Positions 1 to 9,500 of a stretch of 64,000 nt of DNA are shown piece by piece (positions within the stretch are counted from its first letter, which is position 1; each line of letters begins with the position of its first letter). Position numbers and translations under genes: made by a program. The notes under the pieces are model-generated. The model did no database searches. It was not told where the DNA came from and worked only from the letters and a program-made list of their open reading frames with translations. This stretch comes from Xanthobacteraceae bacterium (GTDB lineage: Bacteria; Pseudomonadota; Alphaproteobacteria; Rhizobiales; Xanthobacteraceae). The DNA is taken from the NCBI GenBank assembly GCA_019745775.1, contig JAIESR010000055.1, positions 1 through 64,000 on the forward strand, given 5' to 3'.

Positions 1-259
1 TGCGCTCCCCGCAAAAGGCCCGATTGTGTAACCCATGTCTCCGGAATGAACTGTCACCCCTCTCTCAGGAAGGGCAGTCGCCACCTTCGACCGTCTCCGG
101 TCTCTAGGTAGAACGCGCGACTATTCCGCAGGTTAGCGCGTGTGATCACCTTCGAAAAACCTTGGAGAAGATAGGCGCCGAGCCGTGTTCGATCCTGCTC
201 GGAATGGCTTTTCCGCCGAACAATGCGGTTATCGCACCTCCTGGAAAAATCCGGCCTGC

Positions 260-582
260 CGGACGATGCACCCTGCCGCAAGATTTTCGACCGGCTCGAT
301 ACGCCGAATTTCGAGCGGGTGGTGCGCGCGCTGGGGACGCGCGACTGGGTTCCTCGTCCGTCAAATCGACCTGATTGTCCGCCTTTGCACGATCATATTT
401 CAACAGCGCCCACGGGACGGGCAAGTGCTTCTGCCCAATTCCCGGAACCAGCCGAAGCTCAGCACCGCGTACGCGACGGTGCCGTTGAGCTTGTCGATCA
501 TCACGCGTTGAATGTTGCCGAGTTCTTCACCGCTCGACCGGAAGACCGGTGTTCCTTCGGCCCTGTGACTCCCGAAAATCAT
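260..582 (-). pseudogene. PRC-barrel domain protein, frameshifted
   Basis: The reading frame starting at 582 gives a typical PRC-barrel beginning (SHRAEGTPVFRSSGEELG, then IQRVMIDKLNGTVAYAVLSF). Near base 425 this frame drifts into nonsense, and the expected continuation (LPVPWALLKYDRAKADNQ, then VDLTDEE) appears in a different minus-strand frame. This is a frameshift in an otherwise recognisable gene. The left boundary is uncertain because the C-terminus degenerates. PRC-barrel proteins of this size are common small proteins in Bradyrhizobium relatives, with no defined substrate. Its 5' end abuts a transposase remnant, so decay may have followed an insertion. A sequencing error is the main alternative. 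Confidence 0.6.
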
Positions 583-885
583 GTCCGAGCATACTGGTGG
601 TGTAGTCCGGACAGGATCGGAGCGCTGACAATGGTACCAGATCGCTGCGCTGGGCGGGGGAGGGGAGTGTCCTTGTCCGGTCCCAGGTGCGTGCGCGTCT
701 GGTTGTAGTAGAGCGAGTACGATTTCAAGACCTGCCGCAAATGCCGTTCGCTAAAGATCAGCATATGCTCCAGGCATTCCCGGCGGAGCGTGCCGATGAG
801 CCGTTTCGACATAGGCGTTTTGCCAAGGCGATCTCAGTGCTGTCGGGCGGTCCCGAATTCCCATTGATTTGAGTCGGTTCAGGAA
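579..885 (-). pseudogene. integrase-core transposase, C-terminal remnant
   Basis: The C-terminal end of an integrase-type transposase is readable on the minus strand: RLIGTLRRECLEHMLIFSER followed by a YYNQTRTH motif. About 80 bases upstream, in a different frame, lies the preceding segment (NRLKSMGIRDRPTALRSPWQ, then NAYVE). The two pieces would join through a frameshift near base 810. The N-terminal half, including the first catalytic Asp, is missing and I found no terminal inverted repeats. This is a dead fragment of an insertion sequence of the kind scattered through bradyrhizobial genomes. Confidence 0.65.
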
Positions 886-939
886 GACCTGATGATCAAT
901 ATCCTCGCGGCCGGAATGACGGATGGGAGCTCGTCAGAC

Positions 940-1410
940 TCAGTCCGCAGGTTTCCTCGGCGTGCTGGACACTTGCGGCTCGTGAGCGGACGGGTCGCGT
1001 GTCGGGCGCTCCTCGCCAAGGGCGGCCAGGGTCTGTTCGTTGGGACAGTATTTGGGCCAGGTTGGATCTCTGGGATGGTCTTCAAGCTCGTGTACGCAAA
1101 GCCCTTTGTCCAAACATTTTGAACAGCAGCGCTGAAGGTCACGCAGTACGGTGGGGTCTATGCGTGCAGGATCAAGTCGCAGCGTCTCCATCCGACGGAC
1201 GAGTAGATTTGCCGCGTCTTTGTCCTGGGCAGCCATGACGCGCAACTCCTCGCCGGAAATGCCGAGATCCCGAGCAAGGCATGTCATCTCCTGCGTTCCC
1301 AGGCGGTCAATTTCATTGACCGATGCCTTTCTTCTCCAAAAAGCGTCGGCCGCGACTGTCAACTGACGCATGGCTGCAACGAAGAGATTTGCCAGGTTGC
1401 TCTGTGCCAT
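940..1410 (-). CDS. DUF6455 family protein
   Basis: A 156-residue protein of the DUF6455 type. The C-terminal half holds a Cys cluster (RCCSKCLDKGLCVHELEDHP, then a further Cys in WPKYCPN) that looks suited to binding metal or a redox centre; its function is unknown. The ATG at 1410 was chosen because GGAGGATG lies just upstream; a longer reading to 1458 has no such site. It lies 44 bases downstream of the universal stress protein gene on the same strand, so the two are probably co-transcribed from the promoter region near 1.9-2.1 kb and may share low-oxygen control. Confidence 0.75.
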   Translation of the reverse strand: MAQSNLANLFVAAMRQLTVAADAFWRRKASVNEIDRLGTQEMTCLARDLGISGEELRVMAAQDKDAANLLVRRMETLRLDPARIDPTVLRDLQRCCSKCLDKGLCVHELEDHPRDPTWPKYCPNEQTLAALGEERPTRDPSAHEPQVSSTPRKPAD

Positions 1411-1454
1411 GGCTTCATCCTCCTCAGGAGGTGGAAGCGAGACCGAACACGGAA

Positions 1455-1901
1455 TCACCGTACGATCAACGCAGGCACCTTGCTGTGGGTCAGTACCTCG
1501 TTGGCTTGGCTTCCAAGCAGAACGCGGTCGAGGCCCCGCCGCCCATGCGACGCCATCACGATCAGGTCGCAGCGCTTGTCCTTGGCTGCGGCGATAATCC
1601 CTTCCGCGGGATGCTGGTCTTGAACATGAACGACGTCACAGGTAACGCCCTGCGAATTGGCCGTCTGCTTGACGTTTTCGAGGATATTCGTTGCGGCGGC
1701 GGTCGCCATCTCTTCAAACTGTGTGATCGGGTGCTGATTTCCCTGCCGAGCCATTCGGCCAAGTTCGAGCACAGACCATGGTTCCGTCACCGTGACCGCT
1801 GTGACGGGGACACCGAGGCGCTTTGCCAGCGCAATACCGTAGTTCACGGCTTTACCTGCAAGCTTGGAACCGTCGGTCGCGATGAGGATGCGTTGATACA
1901 T
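1455..1901 (-). CDS. universal stress protein (UspA family)
   Basis: A 148-residue single-domain Usp. It opens with the usual first strand (MYQRILIATDGSKLAGKAV) and ends with the nucleotide-binding signature (ASHGRRGLDRVLLGSQANEV, then PALIVR), consistent with the ATP-binding subgroup. The ATG at 1901 follows GGAGGACGAG at good spacing, so the upstream extension is rejected. It is divergent from nnrS. The shared upstream region contains a TTGA-N6-TCAA box at 2069, and usp genes are frequent members of FNR/FixK regulons, so induction under low oxygen is likely (inference). Confidence 0.9.
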   Translation of the reverse strand: MYQRILIATDGSKLAGKAVNYGIALAKRLGVPVTAVTVTEPWSVLELGRMARQGNQHPITQFEEMATAAATNILENVKQTANSQGVTCDVVHVQDQHPAEGIIAAAKDKRCDLIVMASHGRRGLDRVLLGSQANEVLTHSKVPALIVR

Positions 1902-2068
1902 ATCTCGTCCTCCAGCTTGTTGATGCAATCTCGGGTATTGAACGCCGTCGCGCATTGCGCTGGATCAAACCCGCCTGGCGCCGCGCGGGATTGTAGCCGC
2001 GATCGGCACAGGTGGTTTTCCCCGGGAAGCGCGTCGTTAACGAGAGGTGAGGGGGCGATATCGGCGGT

Positions 2069-2082
2069 TTGAGCTAGGTCAA
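2069..2082. promoter_or_regulatory. FNR/FixK-type box upstream of nnrS and usp
   Basis: The 14-mer TTGAGCTAGGTCAA matches the TTGA-N6-TCAA core bound by FNR, FixK and NnrR-type regulators. It lies 62 bases before the nnrS GTG and 168 bases before the divergent usp ATG, so it is better placed for nnrS. The regulator is not encoded in this window. Confidence 0.6.
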
Positions 2083-2143
2083 ACCGGATCACTCCTGCTT
2101 CGTTAGGTTTGAGTTACGCATCCGCCAACAGGACGCTCTTTGC

Positions 2144-3337
2144 GTGCCGATTCTACGTCTACGCCCATACGCCGGTCCGGCGATCTTCTCTTACGGATTT
2201 CGGCCGTTCTTTCTGCTGGGCGCAATTTATGCGGCCTGCGCCACGCTGGTGTGGCTGCCCGTTCTCTATGGCGAAGCCGCATTGACCACCGCATTTTCCC
2301 CGCGCGATTGGCATGTGCACGAGATGCTGTACGGCTTTGTGCCGGCAGTGATGACCGGGTTCTTGCTGACTGCAATTCCGAACTGGACGGGGCGGCTTCC
2401 AATCCAGGGCCTGCCACTGACAGCTCTGACCATGCTTTGGATTGCGGGGCGTGTGGCAATATCGGTTTCCAGCCTGATCGGCTGGCTGCCGGCTGCCTTG
2501 ATCGATGTCGCGTTCCTGTCGGCCCTGGTGGCCTTCATCGTCCGCGAGATCGTCAGCGGAAAAAACTGGCGAAATCTACGGGTGGCGGCGGTCGTGGCGG
2601 TCTTTGCCGCTGGCAATATCGCCTACCACATCGAGTCTTTTTTGTTGGGTGGTGCCGACTACTCCGTCCGCCTGGGTTTGAGTACCGTGGTTCTACTGCT
2701 GGCACTGATCGGCGGCCGCATCGTGCCGAGCTTTACGCACAATTGGCTGGCGCGATTCAATCCCGGCCTGCTGCCGGCGCCATTCGGCCGGTTCGATGCG
2801 GGGACCATCGTCATGACGGTGGTCGCGCTGACGATCTTCGTCGTCGCGCCACACTCGTTCGCTGCCGGCCTCGCACTCATCATTGCGGGCGCCCTCCATG
2901 CTGCGCGTCTTGGGCGCTGGGTCGGGTACCGAACGGTACGTGAGCCCCTCGTGTTGGTTCTGCACGTGGGCTACGCCTTCGTTCCCTTGGGATTTGCCCT
3001 CCTCGGGCTGGCAGCCTTCGACCATGCTCCTCAAAGCGCCGGTATCCACGCCTGGACCGCCGGGGCAGTTGGTGTCATGACGCTCGCAGTAATGACGCGA
3101 GCCAGCCTTGGACATACCGGACAAGAGCTGACCGCGTCATTGGCGACCCGATTGATTTACCTGTCCGTCATCGTCGCGGGACTAGCGCGAGTCGGCGCCG
3201 CGATGCTCACAACCTTCAGCCTCCCGCTTCTTGACCTGTCTGCTCTTGCCTGGTCGGCAGCATTTCTTGGCTTCGCTGTTACCTATGGCCCGTCGCTATG
3301 CCGGCGAAGGCAGCTGGTGGAGGTCCATAGCCAATGA
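2144..3337 (+). CDS. nnrS: NnrS family haem-copper membrane protein
   Basis: A 397-residue polytopic protein with about twelve hydrophobic segments. It shows NnrS landmarks: an N-terminal FSYGFRPFFLLG, HVHEMLYGFVPAVMTGFLLT (around residues 60-80), and a later MTRASLGHTGQ. NnrS is a haem- and copper-containing inner membrane protein linked to tolerance of nitric oxide stress and found beside denitrification genes. The start is a GTG with AGGA about ten bases upstream; no ATG gives a full-length protein. It precedes the nitrate reductase operon and follows an FNR-type box, which fits expression during nitrate respiration. Confidence 0.88.
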   Translation: MPILRLRPYAGPAIFSYGFRPFFLLGAIYAACATLVWLPVLYGEAALTTAFSPRDWHVHEMLYGFVPAVMTGFLLTAIPNWTGRLPIQGLPLTALTMLWIAGRVAISVSSLIGWLPAALIDVAFLSALVAFIVREIVSGKNWRNLRVAAVVAVFAAGNIAYHIESFLLGGADYSVRLGLSTVVLLLALIGGRIVPSFTHNWLARFNPGLLPAPFGRFDAGTIVMTVVALTIFVVAPHSFAAGLALIIAGALHAARLGRWVGYRTVREPLVLVLHVGYAFVPLGFALLGLAAFDHAPQSAGIHAWTAGAVGVMTLAVMTRASLGHTGQELTASLATRLIYLSVIVAGLARVGAAMLTTFSLPLLDLSALAWSAAFLGFAVTYGPSLCRRRQLVEVHSQ

Positions 3338-3579
3338 AGCGATCCAGTCACCCGGAGCGACTGCGCCCGATACTCGCGCTTGTCTATACGGATGGGCGCG
3401 CGGCAGATCGTTTTCTGGCGGACCTGGGCTACGGTTTGCAGCTTCGCCGGCGACCCGGCCCTGAGTGCGAGGTCGATACCAAATATGTCCGACGTTGGCT
3501 CGGTCCGAGAGGTTTTGCCTTGGGCAAACACCCGCGGCAACTGACCGGGTCGGATTCGCTGGCCGTCAGGCAACGTTAG
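3334..3579 (+). CDS. small protein, possible truncated DUF2478 relative
   Basis: An 81-residue frame whose ATG overlaps the nnrS stop (ATGA), so it could be translationally coupled. The N-terminus (ALVYTDGRAADRFLADLGYG) resembles the start of DUF2478 proteins, which often accompany molybdoenzyme genes. The remainder is short, Arg-rich and poorly matched, and the protein is about half the usual family length. It may be a decayed copy or a chance frame; the assignment is tentative. Confidence 0.35.
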   Translation: MKRSSHPERLRPILALVYTDGRAADRFLADLGYGLQLRRRPGPECEVDTKYVRRWLGPRGFALGKHPRQLTGSDSLAVRQR

Positions 3580-3609
3580 CTGCCGGGCCTCGCTGCATTC
3601 TGCCTTCAT

Positions 3610-3623
3610 TTGATTTAGCTCAA
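3610..3623. promoter_or_regulatory. FNR/FixK-type box upstream of narK
   Basis: TTGATTTAGCTCAA is a perfect TTGA-N6-TCAA match. Its centre is 89 bases before the narK ATG at 3706. A class II promoter with the box at -41.5 would start transcription near 3658, leaving a leader of about 48 bases. This is the best candidate control site for the nar operon, since the narK-narG gap shows no such box. Confidence 0.7.
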
Positions 3624-3705
3624 CGCTAGCCGTCGCTTCTCCATGCATTTCATTGGCAACCGACGGATTCAATCCGCGACGTTGCACGCGCGAGGGGAGT
3701 GGTCC

Positions 3706-6471
3706 ATGGATGCTTCACCGAGAGAAACGCTGAGTGGGCAGTCGTCCGCACTGTGGATGTCGACGATCGCGTTCACAGTGTGCTTCGCGGTATGGACCAT
3801 CTTTTCGATCATCGGCATCCAGATCAAAGATGACCTGGGCTTGAACGAAACCCAGTTCGGCCTCCTGGTCGGTACACCCATTCTGACCGGCAGCCTGATC
3901 CGGCTGGCGCTCGGCATCTGGACGGACCAGTACGGCGGTCGCCTCGTCTATACGCTGGTCATGCTGTCGGCTGCGGTCGCGACCTGGCTTCTGACCTACG
4001 CTTATGACTACACGACATTCCTACTGGCGGCACTCGGCGTTGGGATTGCCGGTGGGTCGTTTGCCGTCGGCATCGCGTATGTCTCGCGCTGGTACTCGGC
4101 CGACAAGCAGGGCACTGCGCTCGGAATATTCGGCATGGGAAATGTCGGCGCCGCCGTGACCAAGTTCCTGGCGCCGTTCGTGCTCGTTGCGTACGGGTGG
4201 CAAGCCGTCGCGCAGATCTGGGCCGTCGGCCTCGTCATCATGGCGGTGGTGTTCTGGTTCACCGCCAAAGAAGATCCTGTGGTCGCATTACGACGCGCTC
4301 GCGGGGAGAAACCGCGCAGCGCCTGGCTTGAGCTCGAACCGCTCAAGAACATCCAGGTTTGGCGCTTTGCGCTCTACTATTTTTTTGTGTTCGGCGCTTT
4401 CGTTGCACTGGCGCTGTGGTTGCCGCGCTATTTGATCGGCGTCTACGGACTGAACATTACCACTGCCGGCATGATTGGAGCCGCCTACTCGATTCCGGCG
4501 AGCATCTTCCGCGCCTATGGCGGACACCTTTCCGATCGGTATGGCGCCCGGCGCGTCATGTACTGGACGTTCCTCGTGTCGGTGATCTGTACCTTTATCC
4601 TATCCTATCCGCCGACCGATTACGTCGTTAAAGGAATTCAGGGTCCGATTGCGTTCCACCTCGAGACCAGTCTCCCGATGTTCATCGTCATCGTGTTCGT
4701 GCTGGGCTTCTTCATGAGCCTCGGCAAGGCCGCGGTCTATAAGCACATTCCGGTCTATTACCCGAACAACGTCGGCGCCGTCGGCGGTCTCGTTGGCATG
4801 ATCGGTGGCCTTGGTGGCTTCGTTCTGCCGATCGCGTTTGGCGCGCTCAACGATCTGACCGGCATTTGGACGAGCTGCTTCATGCTGCTGTTCGCGCTGG
4901 TCACAACGGCGCTGATCTGGATGCACGTTTCCATCCGCCGCATGGAGCGCGAAGTTGCGGAGCCGGAGCTGAGCAAGCTTCCGGAACTGCCGGAAATGCA
5001 GCCGATTCACGAACCGAAGCACGTCGGCACGCTTGGACCACATCTTCTGGACGACTGGAGGCCGGAAGACCCGGCTTTCTGGAACGAGAAGGGGCGCGCC
5101 GTTGCGAGGCGCAACCTCTGGATATCGATCCCGGCGTTGCTGCTCTCGTTCGCGGTGTGGATGGTGTGGTCCGTGGTCGTGGCCAAACTCCCTGCGGTCG
5201 GATTCAAGTTCACGACCGATGAGTTATTCTGGCTGGCTGCGCTGCCCGGGCTTTCCGGCGCCACATTGCGAATCTTCTATTCGTTCATGCCGCCGATCTT
5301 TGGTGGGCGGCTGTGGACGACGCTCGCCACCTGGTCGTTGATGATCCCGGCGGTCGGCATCGGCTTCGCCGTCCAGAATCCGAACACGCCCTACTTCATC
5401 TTCCTCGGCCTCGCCCTGCTGTGCGGCTTCGGCGGCGGCAACTTCGCCTCGTCGATGGCTAATATCAGCTTCTTCTTCCCAAGGGCGGAGAAGGGCAACG
5501 CGCTGGCGCTCAATGCCGGGCTCGGCAACCTCGGCGTCAGCGTCGTCCAGTTCGTGATCCCGCTGGCGATCACGGCCGGCGTGTTCGGCTGGCTCGGCGG
5601 CGACCCGCAGACCGCGGTCGCGGGAGACCGCACCACGCAGCTCTGGCTCCAGAACGCCGGCTTCGTGTGGGTGCCGTTCATCGCGGCGTCCGCCTTCGCC
5701 GCGTGGTTCGGCATGAACGACATTGCGGCGATGAAAGCGTCGTTCTCCGAACAGGCGATAATTTTCAGGCGCAAGCACAACTGGGTTATGAGCTGGCTCT
5801 ACACCGGCACGTTCGGCTCGTTCATCGGCTATTCGGCGGGCTTCCCGCTGCTCGCGGCGACGCAATTCCCGGGCATCGACGCCCTGCAGCTTGCCTTCAT
5901 CGGCCCGCTGGTCGGCGCGATTTCGCGTTCGGCGACCGGCTGGGTCTCCGACCGCTATGGCGGCGGCCGTGTCACCTTCTGGGTCTTCATCATGATGATG
6001 GTGGGCGTGCTCGGTGTGCTCTACTTCCTCGGCATCAAGGAACAGCCGCACGCGTTCTGGGGCTTCTTCGCGAGTTTCATGCTGCTGTTCTTCGCAAGCG
6101 GCGTCGGCAATGCGTCGACCTTCCAGATGATCCCCGCGATCATGCGGACGGAGATGCCGCACCTCGAGCCGGGCATGCCCGCGGCCGACCAGGTTCGACA
6201 AGCGGAGAAGGAGTCCGCGGCAATCATCGGATTCACGTCGGCGATCGCAGCCTACGGGGCATTCTTCATCCCCAAGAGCTACGGCACGTCGATCGCCCTC
6301 ACGGGCGGCGTGGAACCCGCGCTGTGGGCCTTCTTCGCCTTCTATGTGAGCTGCGTTCTGATGACTTGGGGCTACTACACCCGTCGCGGCGGGCTGCTCT
6401 ACGACATCGAACGCAAGCGGAGCCCTGCATCCACCGCGCCCATCAAGCCTGCTGCAATCCCTGCGGAATGA
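3706..6471 (+). CDS. narK: fused NarK1-NarK2 nitrate/nitrite transporter
   Basis: A 921-residue protein made of two complete major facilitator domains. The first (about residues 15-430) has GSLIRLALGIWTDQYGGR and the nitrate signature region GNVGAAVTKFLAPF. After a charged linker the second (about 475-895) repeats the pattern with GLGNLGVSVVQFVIPLAI and SRSATGWVSDRYGGGR. Such NarK1-NarK2 fusions are known in Paracoccus, where one half is linked to proton-nitrate symport and the other to nitrate/nitrite exchange. The ATG at 3706 has GAGGGGAG upstream; starting at 3643 would add an implausible tail. It is followed by narG after 110 bases. Confidence 0.93.
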   Translation: MDASPRETLSGQSSALWMSTIAFTVCFAVWTIFSIIGIQIKDDLGLNETQFGLLVGTPILTGSLIRLALGIWTDQYGGRLVYTLVMLSAAVATWLLTYAYDYTTFLLAALGVGIAGGSFAVGIAYVSRWYSADKQGTALGIFGMGNVGAAVTKFLAPFVLVAYGWQAVAQIWAVGLVIMAVVFWFTAKEDPVVALRRARGEKPRSAWLELEPLKNIQVWRFALYYFFVFGAFVALALWLPRYLIGVYGLNITTAGMIGAAYSIPASIFRAYGGHLSDRYGARRVMYWTFLVSVICTFILSYPPTDYVVKGIQGPIAFHLETSLPMFIVIVFVLGFFMSLGKAAVYKHIPVYYPNNVGAVGGLVGMIGGLGGFVLPIAFGALNDLTGIWTSCFMLLFALVTTALIWMHVSIRRMEREVAEPELSKLPELPEMQPIHEPKHVGTLGPHLLDDWRPEDPAFWNEKGRAVARRNLWISIPALLLSFAVWMVWSVVVAKLPAVGFKFTTDELFWLAALPGLSGATLRIFYSFMPPIFGGRLWTTLATWSLMIPAVGIGFAVQNPNTPYFIFLGLALLCGFGGGNFASSMANISFFFPRAEKGNALALNAGLGNLGVSVVQFVIPLAITAGVFGWLGGDPQTAVAGDRTTQLWLQNAGFVWVPFIAASAFAAWFGMNDIAAMKASFSEQAIIFRRKHNWVMSWLYTGTFGSFIGYSAGFPLLAATQFPGIDALQLAFIGPLVGAISRSATGWVSDRYGGGRVTFWVFIMMMVGVLGVLYFLGIKEQPHAFWGFFASFMLLFFASGVGNASTFQMIPAIMRTEMPHLEPGMPAADQVRQAEKESAAIIGFTSAIAAYGAFFIPKSYGTSIALTGGVEPALWAFFAFYVSCVLMTWGYYTRRGGLLYDIERKRSPASTAPIKPAAIPAE

Positions 6472-6581
6472 ACGAACTCGGCCCCGGGGGGACCCACCTC
6501 CGGGAAATCCCTTAGGGCGATCATCTGAATTTTCGTTGCGCTGAGCTGACCGTATGAAACCGGGAATTCCTGAGGTAACCA

Positions 6582-9500
6582 ATGAGCCACTTCCTCGACC
6601 GCCTGACCTTTTTCAACCGCGTCGTTGATGATTTCTCCGGCGGCCATGGCGAGGTCACCCGGGAGGATCGGCGCTGGGAGGACGGCTATCGTAAGCGTTG
6701 GCAGCACGACAAGATCGTGCGCTCGACTCATGGCGCCAACTGCACCGGCTCCTGTTCCTGGAAGATCTACGTCAAGGGCGGCATCGTTACCTGGGAAACA
6801 CAGCAGACCGACTATCCTCGCACGCGGCCTGAGCTTCCGAACCATGAGCCGCGCGGTTGCTCACGCGGAGCGAGCTACTCCTGGTATCTCTATTCGGGCA
6901 ATCGGGTGAAATACCCGCTGGTGCGCTCGCGCCTGCTCAAGCTCTGGCGTGAGGCGCGGGTCATGCGCACGCCAGTCGGGGCCTGGGCCTCCATTGTCGA
7001 AGATCCCAAGAAGCGCGCAGCCTATACCAGCAAGCGCGGTCTCGGCGGGTTCGTGCGCGCTACCTGGGATGAGGTGACCGGGATCATCGCTGCCGCCAAC
7101 GCCTATACGGTGAAGAAGCACGGTCCGGACCGCGTCATCGGCTTCTCGCCGATCCCAGCGATGTCGATGGTGTCCTACGCCGCCGGCTCGCGCTACCTCT
7201 CGCTGCTCGGCGGCGTCTGCATGTCGTTCTACGACTGGTATTGCGACCTGCCGCCGTCCTCACCGCAGACCTGGGGCGAGCAGACCGACGTCCCGGAGAG
7301 CGCCGATTGGTACAACTCAGGCTTCCTGATCCTGTGGGGCTCGAACGTTCCGCAGACACGCACGCCCGACGCGCACTTCTACACAGAGGCCCGCTATCGT
7401 GGCGCCAAGAGCGTCGTCATCTGTCCCGACTATTCGGAAGCGTCGAAGTTTGCGGATCTCTGGATCTCGGTGAAGCAGGGCACCGATTCGGCGCTCGCCA
7501 TGGCGATGGGTCATGTAATCCTTCGGGAATTCTACCTCGATCGGCAAGCCGAGTATTTTGAGAACTACGTCCGCCAGTACACCGACATGCCGATGCTGGT
7601 GAAGCTGGTGAAACAGGGTGACAGGCTGATCCCGGACCGGCTGCTGCGTGCTGCCGACTTCGCCGACAATCTCGGCGAGACGAACAACCCCGAATGGAAG
7701 ACGGTCGGTTTTGACGAAGTATCGGAAGGCGTCGTGGTTCCGGCAGGCTCGGTCGGCTTCCGCTGGAGCGAGAAAGGTAAATGGAACCTGGAGGAAAAGG
7801 ATTCTGACGGCCGGGACACGAGCCTGAAATTGACGCTCGCCAGGTCGAACGACGAATTCGCTGACGTTGCCTTCCCATACTTCGGCAACCGGGAGCACGA
7901 CGTTTTCAAAGGCACCGACCATCCGAGCGTTCTGGTACGCAAAGTGCCGGCCAAACGCATTGCCCTGAAGGATGGAGAGGTGTTGGTCGCCACCGTATTC
8001 GACCTGTTCCTAGCCAATTACGGGCTCGACCGCGGTTTCGGCGGCGAGCACGTCACGAAATCCTACGATGAGAACGTGCCCTATACGCCAGCCTGGGCCG
8101 AAAGAATCACAGGCGTCCCGCGCGACCAGATCATCACCGTCGCACGCGAGTTCGCGCTGAATGCGGAGAAGACCAAGGGCCGCTCGATGGTCATCATCGG
8201 CGCGGCGATGAACCACTGGTACCACAGTGACATGAACTACCGCGGCGTCATCAACATGCTGGTGATGTGCGGATGTGTCGGCCAATCCGGCGGCGGCTGG
8301 TCGCACTATGTAGGACAGGAGAAGCTGCGCCCGCAGTCGGGTTGGCTTCCGCTCGCATTTGGGCTCGATTGGGGTCGACCGCCACGCCAGCAGAACTCGA
8401 CATCGTTCTTCTACGCACACACCGATCAATGGCGCTACGAGACACTCGGCATCGATGAAATCCTGTCGCCGACGGCGCCTCCCGGCCCTTGGGACGGTGC
8501 GTTGATCGACTACAACGTGCGAGCCGAGCGCATGGGTTGGCTGCCTTCGGCGCCGCAGCTCAAGCAGAATCCACTGGTCGTTGCCAAGAATGCGGCCGCA
8601 ATGGGCGTCGAAGCGAAGGATTACGTCGCTCGTGCCCTGAAATCCGGCGAGCTCCAGATGTCCTGTGAGGACCCGGATCATCCCGATAACTGGCCGCGCA
8701 ACATGTTCGTGTGGCGGTCGAACCTGCTCGGCTCGTCCGGGAAGGGTCACGAATACTTTCTGAAGCATTTGCTCGGCACCACGCACGGCGTCCAAGGCAA
8801 GGATCTGGGTGAGGACGGCCGCAAGAAGCCAAAGGAGGTCGCCTGGCGCGACGACGCCCCGAAAGGGAAGCTCGACCTGCTGGTGACGCTCGACTTCCGC
8901 ATGTCGACGACATGCGTCTATTCCGACATCGTGCTTCCGACCGCCACCTGGTACGAGAAGAACGACCTCAATACCTCGGACATGCATCCCTTTATCCACC
9001 CGCTGACGGCGGCGGTCGATCCGGTGTGGGAATGCAGAAGTGACTGGGACATCTACAAGGCGATCGCGAAGAAGTTTTCCGAAGTCGCGCCAGAAGTCCT
9101 GGGCGTCGAAAAGGACGTGGTCCTGACCCCGATCTTGCACGACACGCCGACCGAAATCGCGCAGGCGCTCGACGTCAAGGAATGGAAGAAGGGTGAAGTC
9201 GAGCCGATCCCCGGCAGGACCATGCCTTCGGTTACTGTGGTCGAGCGCGATTATCCGAACCTCTACAAGCGTTTCACGGCGCTCGGTCCGTTAATGTCGA
9301 AGCTCGGCAACGGCGGCAAGGGCATGGCCTGGAACACCGAGCACGAGGTCGATCTTCTGAAGCGGCTCAACGGCGTGGTCACAGCGGAAGGCCCGACCAA
9401 GGGCTTGGCCAGAATCGAAACGGACATTGACGCGACCGAAGTAATCCTGACGCTCGCGCCTGAGACCAATGGTGAGGTCGCGGTCAAGGCTTGGGAGGCC

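Noticed and set aside
5224-6582. 452-residue open frame on the minus strand
   Set aside because: It is antisense to the second half of narK and made mostly of Arg, Glu, Asp and Ala without any family match.
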